Source: Actinomycetes bacterium
Lineage (GTDB): Bacteria; Actinomycetota; Actinomycetes; Mycobacteriales; Micromonosporaceae
NCBI GenBank assembly: GCA_021793335.1
Contig: JAJYSW010000207.1
Coordinates: 1-5,646, forward strand
Reading direction: 5' to 3'
DNA: 5,646 bases
In this document: piece after piece, positions 1 through 5,006 of the stretch
How the letters are laid out: the number at the start of each line of letters is the position of its first letter
Numbering within the stretch: position 1 is the stretch's first letter
Program-made: the position numbers and the translations under genes
The notes under the pieces: generated by a model
Seen by the model: the letters and a program-made list of their open reading frames with translations, nothing else
What the model was told of the DNA's origin: nothing
Database searches by the model: none

Positions 1-98
1 AACGCTGGGCGATCTTCCGCCGCGCCCGCTGCTGTCCGAAGTTCCTCGACCAGATCGGCAAAGCCGTGCTCACCCTCGAACTCAACCGACAACAGTAG
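1..98 (+). mobile_element. C-terminal end of a transposase (partial, probably IS5-like DDE family)
   Basis: The frame starting at base 3 is open from the left edge to TAG at 96-98 and gives 31 residues, RWAIFRRARCCPKF at the start and KAVLTLELNRQQ at the end. A basic stretch with a tryptophan, then R-C-C-P, then a helix with K-A-V-L-T-L-E is, from memory, how actinobacterial IS5-like DDE transposases end; the family assignment rests on that resemblance alone. The catalytic DDE residues would lie left of the window, so activity cannot be judged. The gene stops about 50 bp before the point where the neighbouring minus-strand gene is broken, the usual distance from a transposase stop to the end of its element. 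It could instead be the tail of another helix-rich DNA-binding protein. Confidence 0.55.
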
Positions 99-149
99 AC
101 AGACCATTAACATCGATCAGCCTCGATCGAAAACCGAGATGGAACAGCC
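99..149. repeat. Probable right end of the insertion sequence
   Basis: This 51-bp stretch lies between the transposase stop and the broken immunity gene. Read inward on the minus strand it begins GGCTGTTCCATCTCGG, which would be the terminal repeat, and it contains the repeated subterminal motif TCGATC (near 114 and 124). The next bases, TCA at 150-152, fit a 3-bp TNA target as used by some IS5 subgroups, and on the minus strand they form the TGA that ends the truncated immunity frame. The left end of the element is outside the window, so neither the matching inverted repeat nor the target duplication can be confirmed. The exact boundary is inferred. Confidence 0.35.
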
Positions 150-272
150 TCAGTATTCTCCCGAGGCTTGCATGCCCTCGTAGACGTCGAGGAACCGCTG
201 CGGCATCCGCGGCAGAAGCCGCTCGATCACCGAGTCGGTGAGGTCGTGGAAATCGTCCTGGTCCATGCTCAT
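150..272 (-). pseudogene. Truncated MafI-like immunity gene, 5' part only
   Basis: ATG at 272 (second ATG at 266) opens 40 codons, MSMDQDDFHDLTDSVIERLL at the start and ending ASGEY before TGA at 150-152. The frame has a good Shine-Dalgarno (GAGGAG at 276-281 on the minus strand), placed better for the ATG at 266. The product is acidic and helical. The pattern of I/L-x-x-x-L-P then a helix ending in A-x-GEY resembles the first half of MafI-family immunity proteins (usually about 80-100 residues), in which GEY/GEW leads into a second helical half missing here. That half is lost where the insertion sequence begins. The start overlaps the upstream toxin fragment's stop by four bases (ATGA), the arrangement expected of a translationally coupled toxin-immunity pair. 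The family assignment is from memory of the pattern; that a real, broken gene is present is better supported. Confidence 0.5.
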
Positions 273-409
273 CGTCTCCTCGGGTTCCGCTTGACGCCCG
301 GTCCCTTGACCGGCCACCCCGCCTCGATGCTCCCATCCGGGCGCACGACCGCTTGAACCGTGACACCGCGGTGAGTCCCCTCGGCGATGCAGCGACCCAG
401 CCAAGCCAT
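269..409 (-). pseudogene. C-terminal fragment of a polymorphic toxin (EndoU-like), 5' part missing
   Basis: Translating the minus strand from 409 to TGA at 269-271 gives 46 codons containing AEGTHRGVTVQAVVRPDG and then SIEAGWPVKGPGVKRNP and three arginines. The pattern G-T-x-x-G-V-x-V-x-x-V-V-x-x-D-G-x-I-x-x-x-P-V followed by GPGVxRNP is a pair of beta strands and a tail like the C-terminus of bacterial EndoU nuclease domains in contact-dependent or secreted toxins; known MafB toxins with EndoU domains are paired with MafI immunity proteins, matching the next gene. The frame is open only to about 466, and there the plus strand already encodes the deformylase, so the delivery part and the catalytic histidines of EndoU are absent. 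Recognisable sequence fades near 400, about where deformylase homology begins. The ATG at 409 is probably not a real start. This is a remnant and presumably non-toxic. Confidence 0.45.
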
Positions 410-950
410 GGCCGATCTGGGGATCGTCCAGGACCCCAGCCTGGTCCTGCGCCGAACCGCTCGGCGCTTTCACCTTCCCGTTGAGGCCGATCAGGCGCGC
501 GAGGTTATAGCGAAGCTCCAGGACGCCGCTCAAAAGATCACGACAGTCCACGACTTCACCGGCAAGGGTCGCGGACTCGCGGCCCCGCAGCTGGGAATCG
601 ACGCCGCCGCCGCAGTCGTCTATCCGCCAGGCGCAGCTGAGCCGATTGTGCTCCTGAACCCGACCGTCGTGGAATCCAGTGCCGAGACGGACATGCAATA
701 TGAGGGATGTCTATCCTTTTTCGACACCAGATCCAGGATTCCACGACCGTTGACGGCTCACGTCGAACACACCGACCTCGATGGGACTCAAAGAATCATG
801 GGCTTTGACCATGGGTTGGCCCGTCTGATCCTGCACGAGGTCGACCATCTTCACGGAGTGCTGTGCAAAGACCATCTCCCCGAAGGTGCGACACCGACGC
901 CGGTCGAGGAGTATCGCGGGACGGGCTCGGCCTGGCAGTACCAGCCATAG
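387..950 (+). CDS. def: Peptide deformylase-like metalloenzyme (accessory copy)
   Basis: Peptide deformylase removes the formyl group from N-terminal methionine of new proteins, using Fe2+ or Zn2+ in the cytoplasm. All three family motifs are present in order (187-residue numbering): GRGLAAPQ at 61-68 (motif 1, canonical GxGLAAPQ), EGCLS at 106-110 with the metal-binding Cys108, and HEVDH at 150-154 supplying two His ligands and the catalytic Glu151. Length is normal. The ATG at 408 (MADLGIVQ) fits recalled actinobacterial homologues, which open with LGIVQ and end with PVEEYRGTG as here; the seven extra residues from 387 overlap the toxin remnant in antisense. Neither start has a convincing Shine-Dalgarno, and the frame is closed by TGA at 372. 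Some homologues carry an N-terminal extension, so this copy may be shortened. Codon use is less GC-rich than in the genes to the right, and no fmt or other translation gene is adjacent, suggesting a secondary, mobile copy. It is convergent with the deacylase gene. Confidence 0.88.
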   Translation: MQRPSQAMADLGIVQDPSLVLRRTARRFHLPVEADQAREVIAKLQDAAQKITTVHDFTGKGRGLAAPQLGIDAAAAVVYPPGAAEPIVLLNPTVVESSAETDMQYEGCLSFFDTRSRIPRPLTAHVEHTDLDGTQRIMGFDHGLARLILHEVDHLHGVLCKDHLPEGATPTPVEEYRGTGSAWQYQP

Positions 951-958
951 ACGAAGAC

Positions 959-980
959 AGGACCACCACCGGTCGGTCCT
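959..980. terminator. Hairpin between convergent genes
   Basis: AGGACC (959-964) and GGTCCT (975-980) are perfect complements around a 10-base loop that contains the palindrome ACCGGT. It sits in the 38-bp gap between the deformylase stop (948-950) and the convergent deacylase stop (989-991), where it could end transcription from both sides. There is no T-run on either strand, which is common for actinobacterial terminators but leaves the assignment weak. Confidence 0.35.
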
Positions 981-988
981 TCGGCAGG

Positions 989-2578
989 TCAGGCGCGGCG
1001 GCGCACCGACTTCCCGGCGAGCGCATCGGTCCGCTTGCCGTCGTCGATCGCGATCTCTCCGTTGACCAGCACGTACGGGATGCCCGCGGCCTGGCGGCGC
1101 GGTTCGGCGAACGTAGCCCGCGCATCGACCGTCTCGGGATCGAAGAGCACCAGGTCGGCGGCGGCGCCCTCGGCCACGATCCCGCGGTCGCTCAGACCGA
1201 GGCGCTGAGCCGGGCGGCCCGTCAGGCGCGCGACGCACTCCTCAAGGGAGAACAGGCCGAGCTCACGGCAGTAGTGGCCGAGGTAGCGGGCGAAGCTGCC
1301 CCAGCCCCGCGGGTGGATGCGGTCACCGTGCAGCACGCCGTCGGACGAGCCGCTGTGATTGGGGTGCAGCATGATCCGCTGCACGTTCTCTTCGTTGCCC
1401 ACGTGCATGAGGCAGCTGGCTCCGAAATCGTCCTCCACGAGCAGGTCCAGATAGAACTCGGCGGGCGCTTTGCCCGAGGCCCGCGCCGCGTCGGCGACCG
1501 TGGTGCCCACCAGTCGCCGCAGTTCGGGCCGGGCGACACCGGCGATCTCGATCTGCGACCAGTCGACCGGCACCCCGTTCGCTCCATCGGTGCCGACCTC
1601 GTCGAGTTCGTGGACGATCCGAGACCGCGTCGCGGCCTCGGCGAGCCGCTCGGTGAGCGCCCCGTAGCCGCCCGCGATCGACCAGCTGGGAAGGAGCGCG
1701 GCCAGCATCGTCATGCCCGGCAGATACGGGTAGGTGTCCAATCCGATGTCGAGCCCTTCGGCCAGGCCCTCGTCGACCAGCTTCAGCAGCTCATCGGCCC
1801 GCCCGGCGTTGACCTCGTAGTTCATGGTGGCGTGCGTCAAGTGCAGCGCGCATCCCGAGCCTCGGGCGATCTGGATCATCTCGGCGTAGCCTTCGAGCGC
1901 GCCCGCGCCGTAGCTGCGCTGGTGCGGCCCGAAGAAACCGCCGTAGCGGGCGGCCACGGCGCACAACGCGATGAGTTCGTCGGTGTCCGCGTACATGCCC
2001 GGCGCGTAGGCCAGACCCGCCGACAGGCCCATCGCGCCCTCTTCCATGCCGGTGGCGACCAGCGACCGCATGGTCGCGAGTTCGTCCTCGGTGGGCGGGC
2101 GGTCGTCCCAGCCCATGGCGAGCATGCGGACGGTGCCGTGGGGGACGAGGTAGGCCACGTTCGTGGGCGTGCCCTGGTCGATCCGGTCGAGATATTCACC
2201 GACCGAGCGCCACGACAGGTCGACGCCCTCGGGGCGGCCGTTCCAGGCGCTGATGGCGTCCCACATCTGCGGCGCGGTCGTCTCGTCGATCGGCGCGTAG
2301 CTGAGGCCGTCCTGCCCGAGGACCTCGGTGGTGCAACCTTGTCCGAGCTTGGCGAGGTGGTCGGGGTCGGCCAGGACGGCCAGTTCGGAGTGGGCGTGCA
2401 TGTCGATGAAACCCGGTGCGCACACCAGGCCGCCCGCGTCGATGACGCGTGCACCGTCGAGGCGGGCGTCCACTGCGGTGATGCGGCCGTCTTTGACGCC
2501 GACGTCGGCGCGGAACCGGTCGGCGCCGGTGCCGTCGACGATGGTGGCGCCTCGGATGACGACGTCCAGCTCAGCCAT
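989..2578 (-). CDS. N-acyl-D-amino acid deacylase (amidohydrolase superfamily)
   Basis: This 529-residue protein should hydrolyse N-acyl-D-amino acids to the free D-amino acid and a carboxylate in the cytoplasm. It has the composite amidohydrolase layout: a small N-terminal beta domain (VVIRGATIVDGTG, 6-18), the metal motif DMHAH with His61 and His63, GMEEGAMGLSAGL (177-189), GPHQRS with His219, LHLTHAT with His249, DTYPYLPG (281-288), SSDG with Asp413, and HPRGWGSFARYLG (422-434), then a C-terminal beta segment (GAAADLVLFDP). These positions parallel the ligands of the Alcaligenes D-aminoacylase (two HxH His, His220, His250, Asp366). The Cys of the usual GNCGFS loop is replaced here: the loop reads GQDGLSYAP, with Asp90 in the Cys position. 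Acyl and side-chain specificity cannot be read from sequence. The ATG at 2578 has AAGGA at 2586-2590, 7 bases upstream, and lies 30 bp after ridA, so the two form an operon. Confidence 0.88.
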   Translation of the reverse strand: MAELDVVIRGATIVDGTGADRFRADVGVKDGRITAVDARLDGARVIDAGGLVCAPGFIDMHAHSELAVLADPDHLAKLGQGCTTEVLGQDGLSYAPIDETTAPQMWDAISAWNGRPEGVDLSWRSVGEYLDRIDQGTPTNVAYLVPHGTVRMLAMGWDDRPPTEDELATMRSLVATGMEEGAMGLSAGLAYAPGMYADTDELIALCAVAARYGGFFGPHQRSYGAGALEGYAEMIQIARGSGCALHLTHATMNYEVNAGRADELLKLVDEGLAEGLDIGLDTYPYLPGMTMLAALLPSWSIAGGYGALTERLAEAATRSRIVHELDEVGTDGANGVPVDWSQIEIAGVARPELRRLVGTTVADAARASGKAPAEFYLDLLVEDDFGASCLMHVGNEENVQRIMLHPNHSGSSDGVLHGDRIHPRGWGSFARYLGHYCRELGLFSLEECVARLTGRPAQRLGLSDRGIVAEGAAADLVLFDPETVDARATFAEPRRQAAGIPYVLVNGEIAIDDGKRTDALAGKSVRRRA

Positions 2579-2608
2579 GCTGCGATCCTTCGTTTCAGGC
2601 GGGTCGGT

Positions 2609-3016
2609 TCAGGCCGCGCTCGCCAGAGCGTCGATCTCCACCAGCATTTCCTCTCGGGGGAGTCCGCAGATGACGGTGGTGCGGCACGGCAACGGTATCC
2701 CTTCGGGAGTGCAGGCGGCGACGTACTCGGCGTAGGCCTCGTTCATGGCCGCGAAGTCGTCGCGGTCGGCGAGGTAGACGCGCAGCATGATCACGTCCTC
2801 GAAGCCGGCTCCGGCGGCGGTGAGGATGGCGTGGACGTTCTTGAGCGTGCGCAGCGTCTGGGCTTTGACGTTGCCGCGGTGGAGGTACTCCCCGGTGTCG
2901 GGGTCGACCGGGCCCTGGCCGGAGACTTGGAGGAGCGGCCCCTTGCGGACGCCCTGCGGGAACGCGTGGGCGGGAGCCGGTGCCTCGGTGGTGTGGATGG
3001 CGGTCTTCGCAGTCAT
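2609..3016 (-). CDS. RidA-family enamine/imine deaminase
   Basis: RidA (YjgF/YER057c/UK114) proteins are small trimers that hydrolyse reactive enamine/imine intermediates released by PLP enzymes, giving a 2-oxo acid and ammonia. The 135-residue product has the family landmarks: LLQVSGQGPVDPDTGE (28-43), QTLRTLKNVHAILTAAGAGFEDV (53-75), VYLADRDDFAAMNEAYAEY (80-98) and the C-terminal segment with the substrate-carboxylate-binding Arg112 (PCRTTV) and Glu127 (MLVEIDALA). Retention of Arg112 and Glu127 fits an active deaminase rather than a degenerate paralogue. I chose ATG 3016 because a TATCTT -10 hexamer ends 6 bases before it, predicting a leaderless transcript. ATG at 3029-3031 would add MYLYY but would run through that promoter, and the frame stays open much further upstream only as antisense of the aldolase. 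It is the first gene of an operon with the deacylase and divergent from a PLP enzyme predicted to make its substrate. Confidence 0.9.
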   Translation of the reverse strand: MTAKTAIHTTEAPAPAHAFPQGVRKGPLLQVSGQGPVDPDTGEYLHRGNVKAQTLRTLKNVHAILTAAGAGFEDVIMLRVYLADRDDFAAMNEAYAEYVAACTPEGIPLPCRTTVICGLPREEMLVEIDALASAA

Positions 3017-3037
3017 ATAGTAAAGATACATTCCTAT
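3017..3037. promoter_or_regulatory. Imperfect inverted repeat in the divergent promoter region (possible operator)
   Basis: ATAGTAA (3017-3023) and TTCCTAT (3031-3037) pair at six of seven positions around a 7-base centre. The repeat covers the predicted -10 of ridA and the only space available for the aldolase gene's promoter, so one regulator bound here could control both directions. No regulator gene is in the window; RpiR, IclR or GntR proteins are frequent in comparable clusters, but nothing here picks one. The AT-richness needed for promoters could by itself yield such a repeat. Confidence 0.3.
3023..3028 (-). promoter_or_regulatory. -10 element of a leaderless ridA promoter
   Basis: On the minus strand TATCTT (TANNNT form) is followed by six bases and then the ATG at 3016, the spacing that puts the first transcribed base at the A of the start codon. 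No Shine-Dalgarno lies before ATG 3016, which fits a leaderless message, common in Actinomycetota. I see no good -35 hexamer 16-18 bp upstream, so an activator may be needed. Confidence 0.5.
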
Positions 3038-3040
3038 TCT

Positions 3041-3047
3041 AAGGAGG
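3041..3047 (+). promoter_or_regulatory. Strong ribosome binding site deciding the GTG start of the aldolase gene
   Basis: AAGGAGG at 3041-3047 is followed after 6 bases (CGCGCG) by GTG at 3054-3056. This near-perfect anti-16S match fixes the start, and contrasts with the divergent ridA gene, which has no such site. A possible -10 for this direction is TACATT at 3027-3032, which overlaps the ridA promoter. Confidence 0.8.
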
Positions 3048-3053
3048 CGCGCG

Positions 3054-4259
3054 GTGGACGACTCACGGCTCCACGATCTGTACGGCGAGGTCCTCGACTG
3101 GCGGCACCAGGCCGTGCCCCCCGTCTCGCACGGGCGCACCCTGCGCTCCTGGCTGGCCTCCGAGCCCGCCGTGGACGATCTCGACACGCCCGTCATGACG
3201 CTCTCGGCCCCGGCCCTGGAGCACAACCTCGCGGCGATGGCCGCCTGGTGCGCCGAGCGCGGCCTCGCCCTCGCCCCGCACGGCAAGGCCACGATGTCCC
3301 CGCAGCTGTGGCGTCGCCAATTGCGGGCCGGGGCCGTCGGCATCACCGTCGCCAACCTGCCGCAGGCGCGCGTCGCCCGAGCCTTCGGAGTCGAACGGGT
3401 CCTGATCGCCAACGAGATCACCAGCCCGGCCGGCGCGGCGTGGCTCGGCGAGTGGGCCCGATCCGGGGCGCGCATCACCGTCTTCGCCGATTCGCCCGCC
3501 GCCGTCGATATTCTCGCGCGGGCCGGGGGAGCGCCGCTGGAAGTGGTCGTGGAACTCGGTTCGGCGGGCGGTCGCGGCGGCGCGCGCGGCGCGGAAGCGG
3601 CCGCTTCCGTGGCCGATGCCGTCCGGGCCGCCCCGAACCTGCGTCTGGTCGGCGTGGCCGGCTACGAGGGCTCGGTGACCGCCGGGACCGATCCGGCCGC
3701 TCTGGCCGCCGTCGACGCCTACCTGGAAGAGCTGGCGGCACTGTTCGCGGCCATGGACTTCGAGACCGACCGGCCGATGATCACCGCGGGCGGCAGCGCC
3801 TACTACGACCGCGTGGCCGCCGTGCTCGGGCCGCTGACCGAAGACGCCGAGGTGGTGCTGCGATCGGGCGCATACGTGACGCACGACCACGGCTTCTACG
3901 CCCGCCTCGCGCCCGCGTGCCGGGGCGCGTCGGGGCCCGAGCCGCGCGCGGCGCTGCGAGCCCGCTCGCGCGTGCTCTCGCGGCCCGAGCCGGGACTGGC
4001 CATTCTCGACGCGGGGCGGCGCGACGTGCCGTTCGACCAGGGCCTGCCGGTGCCGCTGGGCCCCGACGGGGCCGCGATGGGCGGCGCGGCGTGCACGCAG
4101 ATCAGCGATCAGCATCTGTTCGCGACCGGCGTGGCCGCCGGTGTCGGTGAGGTCGTCGCGCTCGGTCTGTCGCACCCGTGCACGGCGTTCGACAAGTGGA
4201 ACCTCATCCCGGTCGTCGACGAGGGCCGTGTCGTGGACGCGGTGCGAACGTTCTTCTGA
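3054..4259 (+). CDS. D-serine dehydratase / D-threonine aldolase-like PLP enzyme (DSD1 family)
   Basis: The 401-residue product belongs to fold-type III PLP enzymes with an alanine racemase-type N-terminal barrel (about 45-290) and a C-terminal beta domain that binds a divalent metal. DTPVMTLSAPALEHNL opens the barrel; the PLP lysine is Lys78 in APHGKATM (family PHGKT-M); VVVELGSAGGRGG (164-176), GVAGYEGS (200-207) and ITAGGSAYYD (243-252) match the cofactor-binding strands. YVTHDHGFY (274-282), SDQHLF with His354 and SHPCTAFDKW with His374 and Cys376 fit the zinc site of eukaryotic D-serine dehydratase and the metal site of D-threonine aldolase. Expected chemistry is elimination or retro-aldol cleavage of D-3-hydroxy amino acids to pyruvate/2-oxobutyrate plus ammonia, or glycine plus aldehyde; sequence cannot separate these. 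The neighbouring RidA, which disposes of the enamine product of dehydratases, and the D-specific deacylase favour dehydratase. Confidence 0.88.
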   Translation: MDDSRLHDLYGEVLDWRHQAVPPVSHGRTLRSWLASEPAVDDLDTPVMTLSAPALEHNLAAMAAWCAERGLALAPHGKATMSPQLWRRQLRAGAVGITVANLPQARVARAFGVERVLIANEITSPAGAAWLGEWARSGARITVFADSPAAVDILARAGGAPLEVVVELGSAGGRGGARGAEAAASVADAVRAAPNLRLVGVAGYEGSVTAGTDPAALAAVDAYLEELAALFAAMDFETDRPMITAGGSAYYDRVAAVLGPLTEDAEVVLRSGAYVTHDHGFYARLAPACRGASGPEPRAALRARSRVLSRPEPGLAILDAGRRDVPFDQGLPVPLGPDGAAMGGAACTQISDQHLFATGVAAGVGEVVALGLSHPCTAFDKWNLIPVVDEGRVVDAVRTFF

Positions 4260-4262
4260 GAT

Positions 4263-4652
4263 TCAGAGCAGTTCGCGGAGGGTCTCGACGACCGGGCGGT
4301 TACCCGGCAGCCAGGGCACGTCGTCGAGCTCGTCGGCGGCGAGCCAGCGCAGGGCCGTGTGCTCGCGGGCCTCGGGCTCGCCCTCGCCGATGCCGGCGCG
4401 GTAGACCCGCAGGAGGAATCGGCCGCCGCCGGTGATCAGATCGCCGCCGACGCGCGCTCCGATCTCGATCGCGACCCCGAGCTCCTCGCGGCACTCGCGG
4501 TACAGGGCCTCGGTCTCGGTCTCGTGGGGCTCGACCTTGCCGCCGGGGAACTCCCAGAGCCCGGCCAGCTCGGGAGGATGGGCGCGGGCGGCGGCGAGGA
4601 CCTTCGCTCCCGCGATGATCGCGGCTCCGACGACGACACGTGGTTGCATCAC
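4263..4652 (-). CDS. Nudix hydrolase, MutT-like nucleoside triphosphate pyrophosphohydrolase
   Basis: The protein (129 residues from GTG 4652, 128 from ATG 4649) carries a complete Nudix box, G-x5-E-x7-R-E-x-x-E-E-x-G-V, from Gly38 to Val60 (REC-REELGV at 52-60), whose glutamates bind Mg2+ at the pyrophosphate. Just before it is LAGLWEFPGGKVEP, the loop typical of MutT, which cleans 8-oxo-dGTP from the nucleotide pool. The small size and absence of extra domains match MutT/8-oxo-dGTPases, but CTP pyrophosphohydrolases and other (d)NTPases of this family look the same, so the substrate is open. There is no Shine-Dalgarno; a promoter whose -10 ends 6 bases before the GTG supports a leaderless start at 4652. 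It is convergent with the aldolase gene, with only 3 bp between stops, and has no evident functional link to the D-amino acid cluster. Confidence 0.9.
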   Translation of the reverse strand: MMQPRVVVGAAIIAGAKVLAAARAHPPELAGLWEFPGGKVEPHETETEALYRECREELGVAIEIGARVGGDLITGGGRFLLRVYRAGIGEGEPEAREHTALRWLAADELDDVPWLPGNRPVVETLRELL

Positions 4653-4658
4653 GCCGGG

Positions 4659-4687
4659 AGTCTAGCGGCGGTGCGAATGAGGGTCAC
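4659..4687 (-). promoter_or_regulatory. Promoter of the Nudix gene, leaderless type
   Basis: Reading the minus strand, GTGACC (4687-4682) is followed after exactly 17 bases by TAGACT (4664-4659); each hexamer matches four of six bases of TTGACA and TATAAT. Transcription would then begin about 7 bases later at the GTG start codon (4652), which explains the lack of a ribosome binding site. Confidence 0.55.
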
Positions 4688-4715
4688 TGTCGGTGATCCG
4701 GCAGCATGCGTGTCC

Positions 4716-4802
4716 ATGATCATACTTTTGGAGGATATTCCTTGGACTGAACAGACAGGAATCGTCTCCACCAGCACGAAAACAGACAAGAACTGCCCCT
4801 GA
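4716..4802 (+). CDS. Possible 28-residue small ORF, unrecognised
   Basis: ATG at 4716 opens a frame ending at TGA 4800-4802, beginning MIILLEDIPW and ending TKTDKNCP. The second half is rich in Ser and Thr with a single Cys next to the C-terminus, and the first half is short, hydrophobic and acidic, so it superficially resembles a peptide precursor. Against a real gene: no Shine-Dalgarno or leaderless -10 before the ATG, no modification enzyme or transporter nearby, and no G/C third-position bias. It is listed because the surrounding gap has no other candidate. Confidence 0.15.
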   Translation: MIILLEDIPWTEQTGIVSTSTKTDKNCP

Positions 4803-4902
4803 ATGTCTCATATTCCCGATATATAACCTATGGCGCTCTGGACAGAAGCCAGGGGAAGGGGAACACTCGGTTCAGAAATGATAAAGATATGGCGACAATT
4901 CA

Positions 4903-4923
4903 GACACGCTCGCCCCTCGTGTC
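4903..4923. repeat. Perfect 6-bp inverted repeat
   Basis: GACACG (4903-4908) and CGTGTC (4918-4923) are exact complements separated by 9 bases. Arm centres are 15 bp apart, so it could be an operator half-site pair or a small RNA hairpin in the leader of the pterin dehydratase-like gene. No T-run follows, so a terminator is less likely. Confidence 0.3.
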
Positions 4924-5006
4924 ACCTGAGCCGTATCGAAGAATTACCTTACTGATCGGCTGTCGCCCGGTTATGCCAGGACCGCTTGCGAGAACAGCCC
5001 GTACAG

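Noticed and set aside
273..698. Upstream extension of the immunity frame to a 182-residue protein
   Set aside because: The part above 272 is antisense to the deformylase or out of frame with the toxin fragment. The Shine-Dalgarno and ATGA overlap place the start at 272 or 266.
3017..3478. N-terminal extension of RidA, giving a 289-residue protein
   Set aside because: The extra part is antisense to the aldolase gene's 5' half and crosses the promoter region; RidA proteins are about 130 residues and the family match starts just after ATG 3016.
863..4150. 1095-codon plus-strand open frame through the deacylase, ridA and aldolase region
   Set aside because: It is antisense to two well-supported genes and out of frame with a third. 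Long shadow frames are normal in DNA with this third-position GC bias, and the product is Arg/Gly/Ala-rich with no family pattern.
3063..4175. 370-codon minus-strand frame opposite the aldolase gene
   Set aside because: Shadow of the aldolase gene; Arg/Gly/His-rich, without motifs, and it would block the divergent layout.
4716..4802. Lanthipeptide or other modified-peptide precursor
   Set aside because: The Ser/Thr-rich tail with one Cys is suggestive, but there is no leader motif I recognise, no start signal and no modification or export gene in the window. Kept only as a low-confidence small ORF.
4830..4880. Riboswitch (for example c-di-AMP type) before the pterin dehydratase-like gene
   Set aside because: The GGGGAAGGGGAACA stretch caught my eye, but I cannot build the conserved multi-helix core; only one 6-bp stem with a wobble pair forms.
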